A stretch of 64,000 bases of DNA from Holothuria scabra (taxonomy: Eukaryota > Echinodermata > Holothuroidea > Aspidochirotida > Holothuriidae). A model generated the notes under the pieces. The model saw only the letters and a program-made list of their open reading frames with translations, made no database searches and was not told the origin of the DNA. The position numbers and the translations under genes are program-made. The DNA lies in assembly GCA_037179385.1 (NCBI GenBank), contig CM074185.1:10328422-10392421 (forward strand), given 5' to 3'. Shown here in pieces: positions 1-11,878 of this stretch (the stretch's first letter is position 1; each line of letters opens with the position of its first letter).

Positions 1-285
1 ATTCATTAGAAGGTTTTAGGTAAGTGTAACTAGACCACGCTCTACATATATCATCCAAAAAAGGGATTACCCACAGAAATATCTCTAGCCTGAAAATTAC
101 AAGAAAACAGTGAAACCTTTCCATATCGTTGAAGATAAAAGTCAAAGAATACTTTCCAATTAGCTGGAGTAGCTTCAATGTGTCTTTTGACCCACGTACA
201 TTTAAGACTTTGAATAAAGCACTTAATGTCCGGCGCCTTCAATTATCCCTGTTCAATAGTTCCAACTAGAGTCTTACGTTTAATC

Positions 286-543
286 TTATCTGGTTTGCCT
301 GCCCAAATAAATTGGTAAATAATAGAGTCCAATTTTGTTTGCAAAAGCTTCTGGTGGGTCAAGTAAAACTTGGAAGAGAAAAACCAGTTGTGAGAGCCCT
401 AAAGTTTTAACAATTGTTATACGCCCAATAGTAGTTAAGTCTCTCGATGACCATAAATGTAATAGGTTTTTGAGGCGAGACAATTTAGGGGAGTAATTCA
501 AATGGAAGAGATTATCTCTTTGATCATCAAAAGTGATGCCCAA
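286..543 (-). pseudogene. LINE ORF2 thumb/connection fragment
   Basis: An 85-codon piece continuing the L1/Tx1-like ORF2 after the YADD block. It carries the typical sequence NYSPKLSRLKNLLHLWSSRD and then LTTIGRITIVKTLGLSQLVF, which in this family follows the palm. It is separated from the YADD block by a frame change. It is not a host gene. Confidence 0.8.
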
Positions 544-908
544 TACAGTAACTGGTCCCTGTGTCCAATTAAAATCAAAGTCAGTGAGAAAGCGTGGTTT
601 TCTTCCAGCAAGCGGTCCAAGTGGGAAAATGTTTGTCTTTTCGTAGTATACATTTAACCCAGAAGATATTTCAAGTGAATGGAAAACATTAACAATTTCC
701 CTTAATCTTTGACTGGTACTGTCAACAAAAATAGTGGTGTCATCTGCATACTGCAGAATTTTAATTTCCTGTTCTAAAAATATTAAGCCCCTTAACCATT
801 AATGCGGAGGGCTAGAATTTCAGCGCAAATAATAAAAATATAGGGACTTAAAGGGCAGCCCTGTCTAACCCCTCTAGAAATCTGGAAAAGGCTGAGGAAA
901 ATCCATTG

Positions 909-1808
909 TTACTTAAATGCAGAAGCATTTGAATACAGGGTAAGTATCCCTTTAATAAAGGCGTCATTAAAATTAAAGAAAGTCAGAAAATTTATTATAA
1001 AATTCCATTCTAGGCGGTCAAATGCTTTCTCGAAATCCACCAGGAGGAAGAAGCCAGGTATTTCACGGTCTTTACAGTAATCAATAGCGTCTAAAACAAA
1101 CCGAATATCCCCACCGATTAATCTATTATTTATAAAACCAGTTTGGTTCGGATTTATTATGGAGGCCAAAATTTTCTTTACTTTAGTGGCCAAAGCCTTA
1201 GCAGCAACTTTGTAGTCAATATTTAATAAAGAAATGGGACGATAGTTCTTGACTACCGTATGATCTTTGTTGGGTTTCGGTATAAGTAAAATTTTGCTCC
1301 GTCCTTGCTCATAAAACAACCTAATATTATCAAATGCATAATTGAAGGAGTTGCACACCAGATTTCCGATACTAGGCCAGAAAGCTTTATAAAATTCGGC
1401 AGAGAGCCAGTCACTACCTGGACTCTTTCCTTTACCAAAAGAATTCAAGGCATCCCAGAACTCTTTCAAATTAAGATTCCTATCACAACTTTCAGCTTGC
1501 TCTATTGTAAGAGGACTATTACAACGAATGTCGCCTAGGATTAAATTCGGATTACAACATTCATGCGTGTATAACGAATGATAAAAATCTGATAAAACAT
1601 TAATAATGTCAGAATTTTCATACACATCAATACCATCTTTGGATTTTAATTTTCTGATTACGTTGTAAGTACTTTGTCGGTTTTCCAGATTTAAAAAATA
1701 TTTTGTAGCCTTTTCCCCTTCTTCATCCCAGTGTGCTCTCGAACGAATTATTATTCCTTTCAACTTGTAATCATAAATATATTGTAAATTGTTTCTAGCT
1801 TGCCTCAA
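909..1808 (-). pseudogene. LINE reverse transcriptase fragment (299 codons)
   Basis: Longest open piece of the LINE ORF2, 299 residues against roughly 1,200 for a whole ORF2. The RT would copy the element's own RNA at the target site. Visible motifs: GKSPGSDWLSAEFY at residues 126-140, LIPKPNKD near 175-182, NYRPISLLNIDYK at 188-200, INPNQTGFINNRLIGGDIR at 218-236, and the first catalytic aspartate in LLVDFEKAFDRLEW at 255-268. The second catalytic block (YADD) lies downstream in another frame, so this is a broken gene. The first methionine is only the first ATG in the open stretch and not a true start. Confidence 0.9.
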
Positions 1809-2030
1809 AAGATATGTATCATTTTCTGAATTCGAAAAGTAGCATCTTTGTTCAGACGAGCTATTTCATGTAAAAGCTTCTGCTCCTTTTTCTTTCTTTC
1901 TCTAGCCTTCAATTTACAGTATTTAATAGTGGTCTTACGGATAGCATACTTAACATACTCCCATTTCATACTAGGATTCAAACTACTGTGTTGCTTGGTT
2001 ACATCTAAAATAACACCATTAATCATAATA
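1805..2030 (-). pseudogene. LINE ORF2 region between endonuclease and RT
   Basis: The minus-strand frame reads ...NPSMKWEYVKYAIRKTTIKY followed by a Lys/Arg/Glu-rich helix (KARERKKKEQKLLHEIARL). This matches the linker that precedes the RT in L1-type ORF2 proteins. The reading frame then runs into the ATC triplet repeat at 2030-2110, so the apparent N-terminal run of Ile and Thr is microsatellite translation and not protein. Confidence 0.75.
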
Positions 2031-2110
2031 ATAATAGTGATGATGATGATGGTGATAGTGATGATGATGGTGATGGTGATGGTGATGGTGATGTCAATGG
2101 TGATGATGAC
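2028..2110. repeat. (GAT/GGT)n triplet microsatellite
   Basis: Imperfect tandem GAT/GGT triplets such as gatgatgatggtgatagtgatg. It lies exactly at the 5' boundary of the 1-2030 LINE, so it may mark the truncation or insertion point. Confidence 0.9.
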
Positions 2111-2114
2111 ACGT

Positions 2115-3110
2115 TTTGTTAAATGAAAGTTATTTCTTTGAAATTGAAGCAAAACAACTCAGGCAGTCATATATGTGTTTCCCGCTTAGCTACACATCAG
2201 TATGTATATGCAGCAAGCATGCTCGCACATTATTACTAAACTTCTCATACGATAATGGAAGGCCTGCTCTCCTGTGTTGAGAGTGTCTTGAAATATGATT
2301 CTGTCAAATATCAGCATCGCCCTTTTGTTAACTAAGCCACCTCTTTAATAAAAAGAAATTCCCCAAAGGATAGGGCCAATGACCTGTGCTATATATCTAC
2401 TTTTCCCATCTAAATAAAGTAAAATAAGGGTAGGCGGTGCGCCATCTGACGTTCCTATAAGTCGGTGAACCTTGTAATTTTTTAGGAAAGGCCCGAGATC
2501 ATCATTCGTGACCTCATGCGAAAGATTAATAATGGCTTTAAATTTTATGCCGGGTGTGAATATTTTTAATTTGATCCCCCCCCCCCCCCGTCTTCACACA
2601 GCACCAAAAATGTATCCCTTTCTTCGGTAATCGACGTCTTTCATCCACATTATGGTATTAGCCAAGTCAAACATATTTCTTTGTCAGGACCATGAGATTG
2701 CGGGTAGAGGTCAACAAAAAATATAATTGAAAAAGTAAATTACGATTTTCTCCGCAGTTTTTGTTACACACTGAAGCTGCGGATAATGTACCACTTGAGT
2801 AAAACTTTGACGATTCGTAATTGAGTTTTTCTAAATATATGATAAGCCCGTATAATAAGAAACTGAGTGAACTTTAAGAATCCAAAGAGATGAATTAATT
2901 TTTCTATCATTTAAAGTTCTTAAAAGCCTTTATATCGTAGACGAAAGTTTATGTGCAGAGCCATTGACTAGTCTACCCCCAAAGGCCACCATTCTAACAT
3001 CAACCGTATTAATTAACTTTTGTCTTCCAAGTTCCCCATTTACCTATAATAAGGAGTATACTTGTTCACTCTGAAAACATTTTTGAAAACTTCAGTTAAA
3101 ATGACTCCAT
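2115..3110. other. No gene seen; intron or intergenic, with poly-C tract
   Basis: Unique-looking AT-rich sequence between two LINEs. It holds a homopolymer C run near 2577-2590. No coding exon or RNA gene is supported. Confidence 0.6.
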
Positions 3111-4510
3111 TATTTATAAACCTTCAAACCCACATTTTTCACACCCATAGAGTAAAACAGGTAAAACTAATTGATCAATCAATTGCAGTTGTAAATCAAT
3201 AGGCAGTTGGAGTTTACGAGACTTAGTAAGGAAACTATACAATGCCCTTAGGGCCTGGTTTGCTTGCAACGCTTTGCCCTTCTTAAACTTGTTATTAAAG
3301 TTTAATTGAGCGGCTAAGTAAGAATAGCTTTTGGCGACTTCAAGCACTTAATCCCTAAAATAAAAAAAAGGTTTCTTTATAATTTTGCCTCAGTCTAGAA
3401 AATGCAACTACTTTTGTCTTATTTATATTAACGGTCAAATTCCATGTATCACAATACATTTTCCACCATTTAAAGCTAACTGTAAATCTTTCTCACTCTC
3501 AGCTAGAACTACAGTACCGTATAATAAAATAAATATGTTCAGAAAAACTTCTACATCATCACCTAAATGTTCCTTAAAAGACTCACTTAAAATATTTAAA
3601 CCCTTATAATAACGGCCAATAAACCTTTCAAAATCATTTCAAAAGATAGCGAATAGCACTGGGGACAAATTTTCCCCCTATCTAACTCTTAATTACAGTC
3701 GAAAAGGTCAAATGTTTGCCCCGTATTTTCTACACATGACTTAGCATTTCTGTACAAGGACTGAATTATATTAAGAACTCTAACATAAATAATACTTGCA
3801 ATTAAGTTAGACCAAAGAAAAGCCTTATTGACCAAATCAAAAGCCTTTTTATAATCGATAAAGGACAAAATACAAGATTTCTTTAACTCAGCTAACTGAA
3901 AATAATACAAAAATATGATCAAGTGTGGAATAGTTAGCTCTAAACCCCGCTTGCTCGTCTCCCAAAGACCCAGTCTTATCTAAATATTTCTTAATGCGTT
4001 CGCTTAAAATAGAAGTTAAAAGTTTAATTTCCCAAACAGCTTAAAAGGGTGATAACACGGTACTTATCGATATCATAAGGCGACCCTTTTTCTTTGAATA
4101 ATGGCTTCATTACAGTGATTGCGCAGTCCATCAGCACCACCCAGCCGCCAAAACAATATTGAAAAGTTTGGTTACCAGTTTCACAACGTTAATTGGGCTG
4201 CACTTGAAAAATTCATTAATAAGATTATCCATCCCTGGTGACTTTCCCCTTTTAAGGTTTTAGTATTTGCAATGTACCGTCACCTCTCCTTCTGTTATAT
4301 CATCATTCAAATACTCATTTACATTAGATCACGCTATTAAAATCTGAAAATACGTTGAAATGCCCAAGGTCCCCCTTAGAAAGTTTCATGAAATGAACTT
4401 TGAATTCATCAATAGAAATATGAGAGCTACATTTCTGTGATGAACTAGCATTATTAATCAAATCCCAACAATTCTTTAGTTCAGACTTTTTCATGATCCT
4501 CATTACATTG
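3110..4510 (-). mobile_element. Second LINE (non-L1, jockey-superfamily-like), decayed RT
   Basis: Minus-strand RT remnant read from about 4510 down to 3110. Pieces in order: KKSELKNCWDLINNAS near 4440-4495; RGKSPGMDNLINEFF near 4206-4256; the palm start SFIDYKKAFDLVNKAFLWS inside 3689-3922; GENLSP near 3640-3690; a degraded catalytic block reading LLYGTVVLAESEKDLQLAL where family members have an ADD triad (about 3490-3535); and the C-terminal region LPIDLQLQLIDQLVLPVLLYG in 3114-3347. The GENLSP and YKKAFD motifs set it apart from the L1-like LINE. I do not assign a clade. Stops and shifts make it non-functional. Confidence 0.85.
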
Positions 4511-4912
4511 TGAAGATAAGTAAAATAATTGCAATATCAGGACATGTTCTTAATATCCCGTTGGCCAATCGTTTTGTAGCATGGACTAAGTGCCCAACGC
4601 CGGGCTTCTACTGAATACGAAAACCTTCTGAGATCCAGAAATCTGTGCTCTGGGAAGTTAGAGACGAAATGTTAAAGACTCGGAAGCAAATTTCCTTCAA
4701 CTCTTCCCAATTAAGAAAACTGGCTGTACCAATGGATTATGCCTAGTGCCGAAACAGACTCACTTACCCGGCTTCTCTAATTTTCCCCATAGTAGCCTAC
4801 GGAAATTTCATTGGAAAGTTTCAAGGATCGAAAAGTGAAAAGACAATCCGAACATGCAACAATAATTAGTTCGTGAAGTTCAAGACAACTTATACAAAGC
4901 AGCAATTCTTAC

Positions 4913-5149
4913 CGGAAATGTTGTCCAAACGAAGAACATCTTCAAAAAAACGTTTTTCCACGTGAAACTTGACGATACTCTTCGTTCCTCTGTCAGAATA
5001 GAAAATATACTGTGTTCGGGGATCGTAGTCAACTGCAAGTGGAGCCTTGATTATTTTGGATTTTGTAAAATAACATTTCCCGTTATTGCGGTACCTCCAT
5101 CGAATAGTTGAGGTCTCGGCAACCACAAGAAGATTCGGCACTTGTTGCA
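4913..5149 (-). CDS. YWTD/LDL-receptor class B exon, locus 1 (phase 1-1)
   Basis: A 237-bp exon encoding one to two LDL-receptor class B (YWTD beta-propeller) repeats. Key sequence: NLLVVAETSTIRW, then APLAVDYDPRTQYIFYSDRG, then FFEDVLRLDNISG. YSDRG stands where canonical repeats have YWTD. The 3' end is a clear donor (TTTCCG/GTAAGAA) and the 5' end an acceptor (TCGTCTTCCTAG); a second acceptor about 18 bp upstream keeps the same phase. Entry phase 1 fits the phase-1 exit of the CUB exon at 6259-6424. Exit phase 1 fits the next YWTD exon type seen at 61723. YWTD propellers are extracellular ligand-binding folds. No stop codon interrupts the exon. Inferred to be a real exon of a CUB-YWTD gene. 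Confidence 0.75.
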
Positions 5150-5245
5150 CTAGGAAGACGATAATAACTGTAATGTGCTTTTGATCCAACTTGAAATATT
5201 TTACAGTCTACAACGTGTTAGCCACAACTGCAAAAAAGGGGTAGA

Positions 5246-5387
5246 TGCGCACTGTTTAACAACATGTTTCTTGATTTGCTGTTGCCATTGTATTGTATCG
5301 ACCGCATTATTTGTTCGGATTATGGATTGGGTAAGGAATTAGGGTTATCGTTAGTCAGTTGGGAAATTTCGTGTTAAACAGTGCGCA
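5246..5387. mobile_element. 142-bp MITE-like element, copy A
   Basis: Perfect 16-bp terminal inverted repeats (TGCGCACTGTTTAACA at 5246-5261 and its reverse complement at 5372-5387) enclose a short non-coding core. A diverged second copy lies at 37427-37566 with the same core motif (gttcg.ttatggattgg), which supports a mobile family. No clear target-site duplication can be read. Confidence 0.75.
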
Positions 5388-5990
5388 ACGTCACGAAAAA
5401 GGCCAGCCATGGCCGGCTCGACTATAACCAACTGGTTGGAGACTAGGATATTAAACTGTATCCATCCATCTAACAAAGAACAACGCTTATATATGCTTAG
5501 AATAAGTAAAAAAAAAACCTACCCTTCATGGGAATTAAAAATGGAGTGCTTATCCTTAGGCCTACCTTACAGTGATACTAGTATCCTGTAAACTGAAAAG
5601 GGTTTTTAACCTATTCGAAAGTCTTAGTCAATAACAAACGTGGTTACTGACTGTACCCGTCCTCACCTGATGAAAAGAAAGCAAATCGAATTCTTTGGTA
5701 GGCGAAGGGATATAATGACAATGGGTAGGGAGGATACAATTAATCGCATCTCACATTCCAACAGAGATTTCATGGCCAAAAGTGTTAATATAAATATTCA
5801 TTTAAATGTCCTCTTTCAGCAAAATGCTATGCCTATTTTAGGGGTATAATGGCGAAAAGGTCTTCCTTCCTTCATGACTATCTTACATGAATATTGAGGT
5901 TTTTCGGAAAAAGAAATTTTCATCATAACGAGAATTCCCACATTAGGGGGAAATTGTTATATCTGCTTGTACATAGGGCAAAAAATAACA

Positions 5991-6187
<197 letters not shown>

Positions 6188-6258
6188 GGGCTGCCCTTAT
6201 GGTACTCTTATAGTACTGAGTATCTTAAAACTTACGCTCGCGTGTTTGATTGACTTAC

Positions 6259-6424
6259 CAGTTCTAATTGTAGCGTTGAAGCCTCTACCGCTCACGTTAT
6301 TATCCGTTGTAAATGTTACAGTCATGTCATTTTCTAGTGACACAACCTTGTCAGGGTATTTTGGCCACAAAAAGGATGCACCACATGAAGGTTTTAAAGC
6401 CACACCACCGGTTTTGTCCGTTAT
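6259..6424 (-). CDS. CUB domain, second half, exon of locus 1 (phase 0-1)
   Basis: A 166-bp exon encoding the C-terminal half of a CUB domain, an extracellular beta-sandwich used for protein or ligand binding. Visible: GGVALKPSCGASFLWPKYP, then KVVSLENDMTVTFTTDNN and SGRGFNATIRT, the classic CUB ending in which a hydrophobic strand precedes GF.A. The acceptor is TTCTTTACACAG and the donor ACTG/GTAAGTCA. It starts in phase 0, matching the phase-0 exit of the CUB first-half exon at 19355-19548, and ends in phase 1, matching the YWTD exon at 4913-5149. The homologous exon of locus 2 is at 48644-48815. No stops. Confidence 0.82.
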
Positions 6425-6559
6425 CTGTGTAAAGAATAATATCAAGTACCATGCTATATAAGATATTCCCCAGAAAATTAAACAGCACGTAAGATAAGTC
6501 TGCGCTTTTGTCTCTTGTATCTTTTTCTTCTTCTCTTGTATACTTGCTAACACAATTCA

Positions 6560-8110
6560 TTGCTGCTATGTTACAAATATAATAGCAGACGCCATATCAA
6601 TCGTATCTGATTACGATTGTCCATTTTACCTTCTAGTTTTATATTTTTTAGACTACTTATACGTCTAGGAACGAGTTTTCATTTCGGTGAATATGCCATT
6701 TGAAATGACACGTTCTTTATCCGAAGGTACTTGTGCCTCAGCCTGAAAACACATTTTCATGTCAGACTGCTTTGAAGTTGAGGGCGGTCCCGCTTTGACG
6801 GTACAGGGAAGATGGAAGACGGTATAAAGAGATTATCGCTACAAGTAAGTTCATTAAATCGTTCCTGTAGAATTATGGGCCACAATGTGGGATATATTAA
6901 TTAAAAGCCAGTAGGGATTACAACAAAAAGGCTTTAAATATAGGACTTCGTGCAAAACGCACGAAGGGGCGCGGGTCCTGTGGGATTACCTTAAAGTTCG
7001 TCCTCTCATAATTCACAACATCAATATTCATATTTAATTTGATTTTTCCCAGGCGCAAAAGTTGCACTGAATCTTCAGACAAAATGTCTGCCGATATCGC
7101 ATAGAATTCTCTACTGAAGGAAGAAATACATTACGAACGTACTCAAGTTAGAAACATGCATGATGTCATCGATCTTACTTGGCAACTCTCATTCACATAT
7201 GAATTCTCCCTGCAAACCCTAGCTGACCATTCTCAAGGTCGAGGAGAAAGGCAAACAAATAAATGAAGGCGCTATCCAAATGAAAGCACTACACAGAATA
7301 CTGTCAATAATAGCTTCAGGGTAAGCTTTGTTTTTGTTGGAACTATTTTCCGGTAGGTCCATGGAATCCCGACAGAAAGAAATCTGCATGATTGTCAATA
7401 GTTGCATGAGGTCAACAGTCCCCATTCTTTCCTAAAAAGTGTGTGTAAAAGCATCCAATGTTAAAACTGCGCAACATGTTGTCAAGTCTCTCGGTGAGGG
7501 GTCTTGGAGTAAGTCCCCTTAAAAAAATTCGCCTTTAAAAAAGTATGGATCCTGAAGTGAATGGGTTGCAAATATGATGATTTCATCAAAAAATGTTCAC
7601 TACCCATGGGCTTAGATTCCTTTCCGTTTGCAACATGTCATATAATTGAGGGGTCTCGCTTGAGGCAGTGCTAAATTTTGTAGAAGAAGGATAATGTGTG
7701 GAGGTAACTTGCAATTGTTTCATGATCGTATGGGTTATTCAGGGAACCTTCTTCCGGTAACACCAAAGTTTTTACCTTTAGGGGGGATTTATTTTGTTAA
7801 AGCTTTTTATTCTAAAAGTCGGATTTAAAGTTAAGATGCAACCAGTATAAAAGTTGTGCTTTTGTTGTGCTTTGGGGGATTTTGCAGAGAAACTATGTAT
7901 GAAATGTGTTGGAGGAGCATATTGAGCATATTTTTGGTACTTATTACAAGAAGGGTGTAAGGTCGAATAAAGTTTTTTGATATGTTAGAGAGGTACTTAT
8001 TCTAATTATTTGGTGAAATAAGCATTGAAATCCAATGTGTGGTTCTCATTCAAGATATGAGAAATTAAGTTGTCACATTTTCAACAAACAGTAAACTTGA
8101 AACAAGCACA
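6560..8110. other. Intron of locus 1; no supported gene
   Basis: Lies inside the long intron that splits the CUB domain of locus 1. A 99-bp open stretch at 7222-7320 on the plus strand has splice-like borders but no recognisable product, so it is not called. Confidence 0.5.
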
Positions 8111-8477
8111 TATGACATCATTTTCCTACATTAATGAACAGGCTCCTGTGTTTCTCCAAACTTACTGTCTATTTTCTCCTCAACAGATTCTTAACCTCTT
8201 CACAAATAAAAGTAGGATTATAAAAGGTATTACACTTGGTGGTATCGAAACTAAGCTTTTGCAGTACGCCGATGATACTACCTTCATTCTTGACGGTAGT
8301 AAAGAGTCGAGTGATGAAGCCATTATAATTCTAGAAGTTTTTAAACAAGTCGCCGGACTCACAATTAATCCAGAAAAATGTAAGCTGTTTGCTTTTGGCC
8401 CTTTTGTTAATCACCAGCCGGCCTTTCTTGATGAATGCATTTTTAATGTGACCTTCGGTCCTGTAACAATGTTGTGA
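8070..8477 (+). pseudogene. LINE RT catalytic block (YADD) fragment
   Basis: Open stretch of 135 codons. Its second half is RT palm with the metal-binding YADD and the following AGLTINPEKCKLFAF block, where Lys is the conserved position after the palm. The N-terminal 40 or so residues are not clearly LINE-derived and may be flanking sequence read through. Broken by a stop at 8475. Confidence 0.85.
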
Positions 8478-9920
8478 GTTACATTTTCTAATAATGGGGA
8501 CGATCTTTTTCGCCTAAATTTTATATCCAAGCTTTCACGTCTAAAAAGCTGTCTTCGTGTCTGGTCCCCAAGGGACTTGCCCCCCCCCCCGTAGGACGTA
8601 ATACTATTGTCAAGTCTCTTGCTCTTTCCCAATTAGTATGTATTTCCCTTGTTTTACCAAATTCACCCCAAAATTTTATGAAAGAGCTCGAATCGGTCAT
8701 TGCTGACTTCATATGGTCTGGTAACCCCAACAAGGTTAAGCGAACAACTTTATATAACACGATTGGGGATGGGGGCTTAAAAGTTAAGGATATAAAGAGT
8801 TTTGTAAGTAGTTTGACTTGTACATGAATTCGTAGGTACGTTGATGACGCTAGTGGGATGTGGAAGTTATTTTCTGATAAGAATTTACACAGCTTTGGCA
8901 AAGAATTAACTATCCATTGTAACTGTAAAACAATTGATCTAACTGGTATTCCCAAATTTCTTTGTAAAGTAGGTTGTCAGTACATGGGTGATGGTTCTTT
9001 TCATACACCCACGAACAGTTTCGGGCATCAAATTATTTGGATGAATCATCACATGTGTGTGTTAACAATAAGATATGTTACCATGAATTTTTACATAAGA
9101 AAGGTAGTAAGTGTGTGTCAGACCTCTTTGTCAACAAAGGAAATTCAATTTCACTGCATTCATCTAAGCAGAAATTTAATTTAGAAAATTTCCCGTTTAT
9201 TTTGTACTCGGGGATGATAAATAGCATCCCGTCTAACTGGAGAGAGGCAGGGTGTGGCCGTACGGAATCTCCAAATAGTACGACACTGTGGGTTCAACGT
9301 GCCCTGAACGCATCTTCTCTATTTCAATTTGTTTATAATACTTTCTTTACTAGCTATTGAAGCAACCTCAATGAAAACATTGAAAAATGATGTGGTCAAT
9401 TTTGAACAACATAATTGGAAAAATATCTGAAGCATGCCATGGAATTCCGTTCGTGGAACAAAGTTTTCTTATTTCCAGTTTAAGTTTCTCCACAGAATCG
9501 TATTGACAAATAGACTTTTTTTTTCTTATGGGAAAGATTGAAACCAATCTATGCACTTTTTGTAATCAGGAGGAAGAGACTCTCGACCACCTGTTTGGGG
9601 GTTGCAGTTATGTTTCCCAATTTATCATTGATGTAAAATTAAAAACTCCTGAACAAGCAATTTGTCTTCTCAAAAGGCGACATCTTTTGGGGGGTTCAGT
9701 AATAGCAAGCGTCATCCTTACAAATTTTTAATTATTCATTTGAAGTAATACATATTTACAAAAAAGATTCAACAGACTTTGCCAAATGTAAACGAGTTTC
9801 ATTATAAATTTAAATTTGCCGTTAAAGTTGAGGAGTACAACTACCTACAGTCCTGTTCTAGAAAAAACAATGTTGTTAATTGAAATGCTCTGAAGGATTC
9901 TTTCACCATATGACTCGATT
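8110..9920 (+). mobile_element. L1/Tx1-like LINE, 3' part of ORF2
   Basis: Plus-strand LINE relic, 5'-truncated within the RT palm. In order: FTNKSRIIKGITLGGIETK, catalytic QYADD at 8262-8276 (LLQYADDTTFILDGSKES), AGLTINPEKCKLFAFG, a thumb region in changing frames (8540-9350), then a zinc-binding C-terminal region at about 9480-9640 with KFLHRIVLTNR, LCTFCNQEEETLDHLFGGC. The CxxC...HxxxxC pattern is the zf-RVT-type end of these ORF2 proteins. The last recognisable residues (VEEYNYLQSCSRKNNVVN) end near 9885. Multiple frameshifts; dead copy. It sits in the CUB-splitting intron of locus 1, antisense to the gene. Confidence 0.9.
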
Positions 9921-11700
9921 CAGTAGTTATTTGTGTAAAGCAGCCTGAAACCAGGTTTCAATGTGTGCTTTTTAATTACCTCGACATGTTTATTCTGTTT
10001 AATGTAGTACACGAGTATTGGTCTACCATTTAATACCACAGAGTTGTGATTAAGGTGGCCTGACATTACAGAGTAAAACAAATTGTTTTGATCTATTTGA
10101 CTTTAGTTCGTTTTCTAGTGACTCCATTACAAAGTTTAAATTGTAAGGAATTAATCACTACAAGTTCAAAGGTATAAGGAGTAAAAAACGTAATGGCTTC
10201 TAAAAACAATAATTCCATTCATTGTTACTTAAAGCATAGTATGAAAAACGATGCAAAAGTAAAGAATGCATATTGGAAATGATATCACGCATTTGAATTA
10301 TGATTCGAGCTGTTTACATAACTACATGGTTACACTGTGTATACAAGTGAATATGTGCTGAAAATAAAATGTTGTAATAATTAAGTTTATATAATAAGAC
10401 CTTGGTACCATTTCTTTGTAAGAATATTACAAAATGCCAGCATACATAATTGTAAATTTTGTGTTATATTGTCAACAAAAAATTGGAATGAAGTTCAATA
10501 AAGCTTTGGAGGAGGAAAAGAGTTTTCTCCTCGAAAGTCCCATGTTACCAAATTGTGATTGCATGAGAACTTTTCAAACTTTGGAGTGGTCCTATTCCTG
10601 TTAACATCAAGGTCAAGACAATAATCTGAAAAAGGGGGACACAAAGCATTCTTTGTCAATGTGAGGAAATGATATAATGTCTGCTGAATCACCCAAGAAC
10701 ACAAATCTAGTAATTTCATTTGCTGCTATCTCGAGAACTATATCTCCGATTTAAACGTAAATTTCACAACACTGAGTAGATTAAGTTCTTCTTTCACATG
10801 TGAATTTTTATTCATTTTGCTTAAACTTCCTCTGTAATGTATTTATGTACGCACTTATATTCTTAAATATAACTTTCAACTCCTGGAAAGTGCAATGTCC
10901 AGCGATCTTCGATGTATTTTCGGGTTATTTTGCTGCAAGCATGGCCCCAACTCACCCAATTTGGTGGCGTAGTGGACAGACAGTCTGTTTACTGGGTTCG
11001 CCTCTCCATGAAAAATTCCTGGCTACGCGCCTGATGTGCTGGAATAGTCTTATAAGTATTTTTTCTGCAAAGAACTGCAAACAGCGAATTTCATAAAATT
11101 AGCATAAGAGAAATTGAATGTAGAGATCCAGTAAGATGATAATTGAATTTTGACCGTTCCTACAAAATTCCTAGCCATGCTGCCACTGATGGAACCAAAC
11201 GAAGGCCCATAACTGTAAAATTGACTTCCTACAACGTAATGGACTGATTATATAGAGCCCGAAAGTCTTGAAAGGGCACCCAAATCTTCATTGATGATGA
11301 CTTAACTATTTTGAAGCAACCCTTGTACACAAAGGTCCGAAAACATACTAATGTGGAAAGACAATGGACACTTGGATTGCCGCTGTGTGTTGTTAAAAAA
11401 GAAGGAAAAGAAATTCCAGGTCAAGCAAGAAGATCTACAGTCTGTATAGGCTAAGTGTATCTTAGACGCCATTTTGTTTTTCAGTAACATCTCCTATTGT
11501 ATAATTCGCATACTGCTACACTCTGTGTAAAGCATCCTCAGTGTGCGGTATGTAAATGCTACAACAGATGTTTCCTGCTATAGTGGGATTAAGGATTTCT
11601 CTACTACAGCCCGGTCGAAGTAGCTAACTGCCTAAATTCCTTTCTTAAAGCTCATCTTCATAATGGCTAAATACAATTGCTATTAGTTTTGGATCACTGG
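9920..11700. other. Intron of locus 1; no supported gene
   Basis: AT-rich sequence between two LINE relics. Small ORFs here (10495-10719 minus, 10800-11096 plus, 11302-11490 minus) show no recognisable domain or splice pattern. Confidence 0.55.
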
Positions 11701-11878
11701 AGATTACAAGGTGTGTACTGACAATGAGACGTAGCCTTTCGACATATCAATGCACAGTCGCTACCCCATAACTTCGATTCAATTTTAAATTTAATTAGAT
11801 GTGTCGATGAAAATCTTGCCACAATCTAAACATTTTTGAGTCTTTGTTTCTGAAATCAATAATGTTGATTCAAAAGAC

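Larger units (their letters stand above)
1..2030 (-). mobile_element. L1/Tx1-like LINE, ORF2 remnant, 5'-truncated
   Basis: Minus-strand non-LTR retrotransposon fragment. Read from high to low coordinates it gives, in shifting frames: the linker before the RT, the RT fingers and palm (909-1808), the motif [14 protein letters not shown] near 790-880, the catalytic YADD at 739-750 (context ILQYADDTTIFVDS), and the thumb region with RDLTTIGRITIVKTL at 286-543. A C-terminal piece lies at 51-242. The family is recognised by these L1/Tx1-type motifs. Several frameshifts and stops separate the pieces, so the copy is dead. No endonuclease domain is present; the 5' side stops at an ATC/GAT triplet repeat near 2030, and the 3' side runs off the window edge. 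Confidence 0.93.

Noticed and set aside
1805..2152. Ile/Thr-rich N-terminus of the 115-codon ORF
   Set aside because: Translation of the triplet microsatellite fused to LINE sequence.
7222..7320. 99-bp plus-strand open stretch between CCCTAG and GTAAGC
   Set aside because: Splice-like borders but antisense to locus 1, no recognisable product, and too short to exclude chance.
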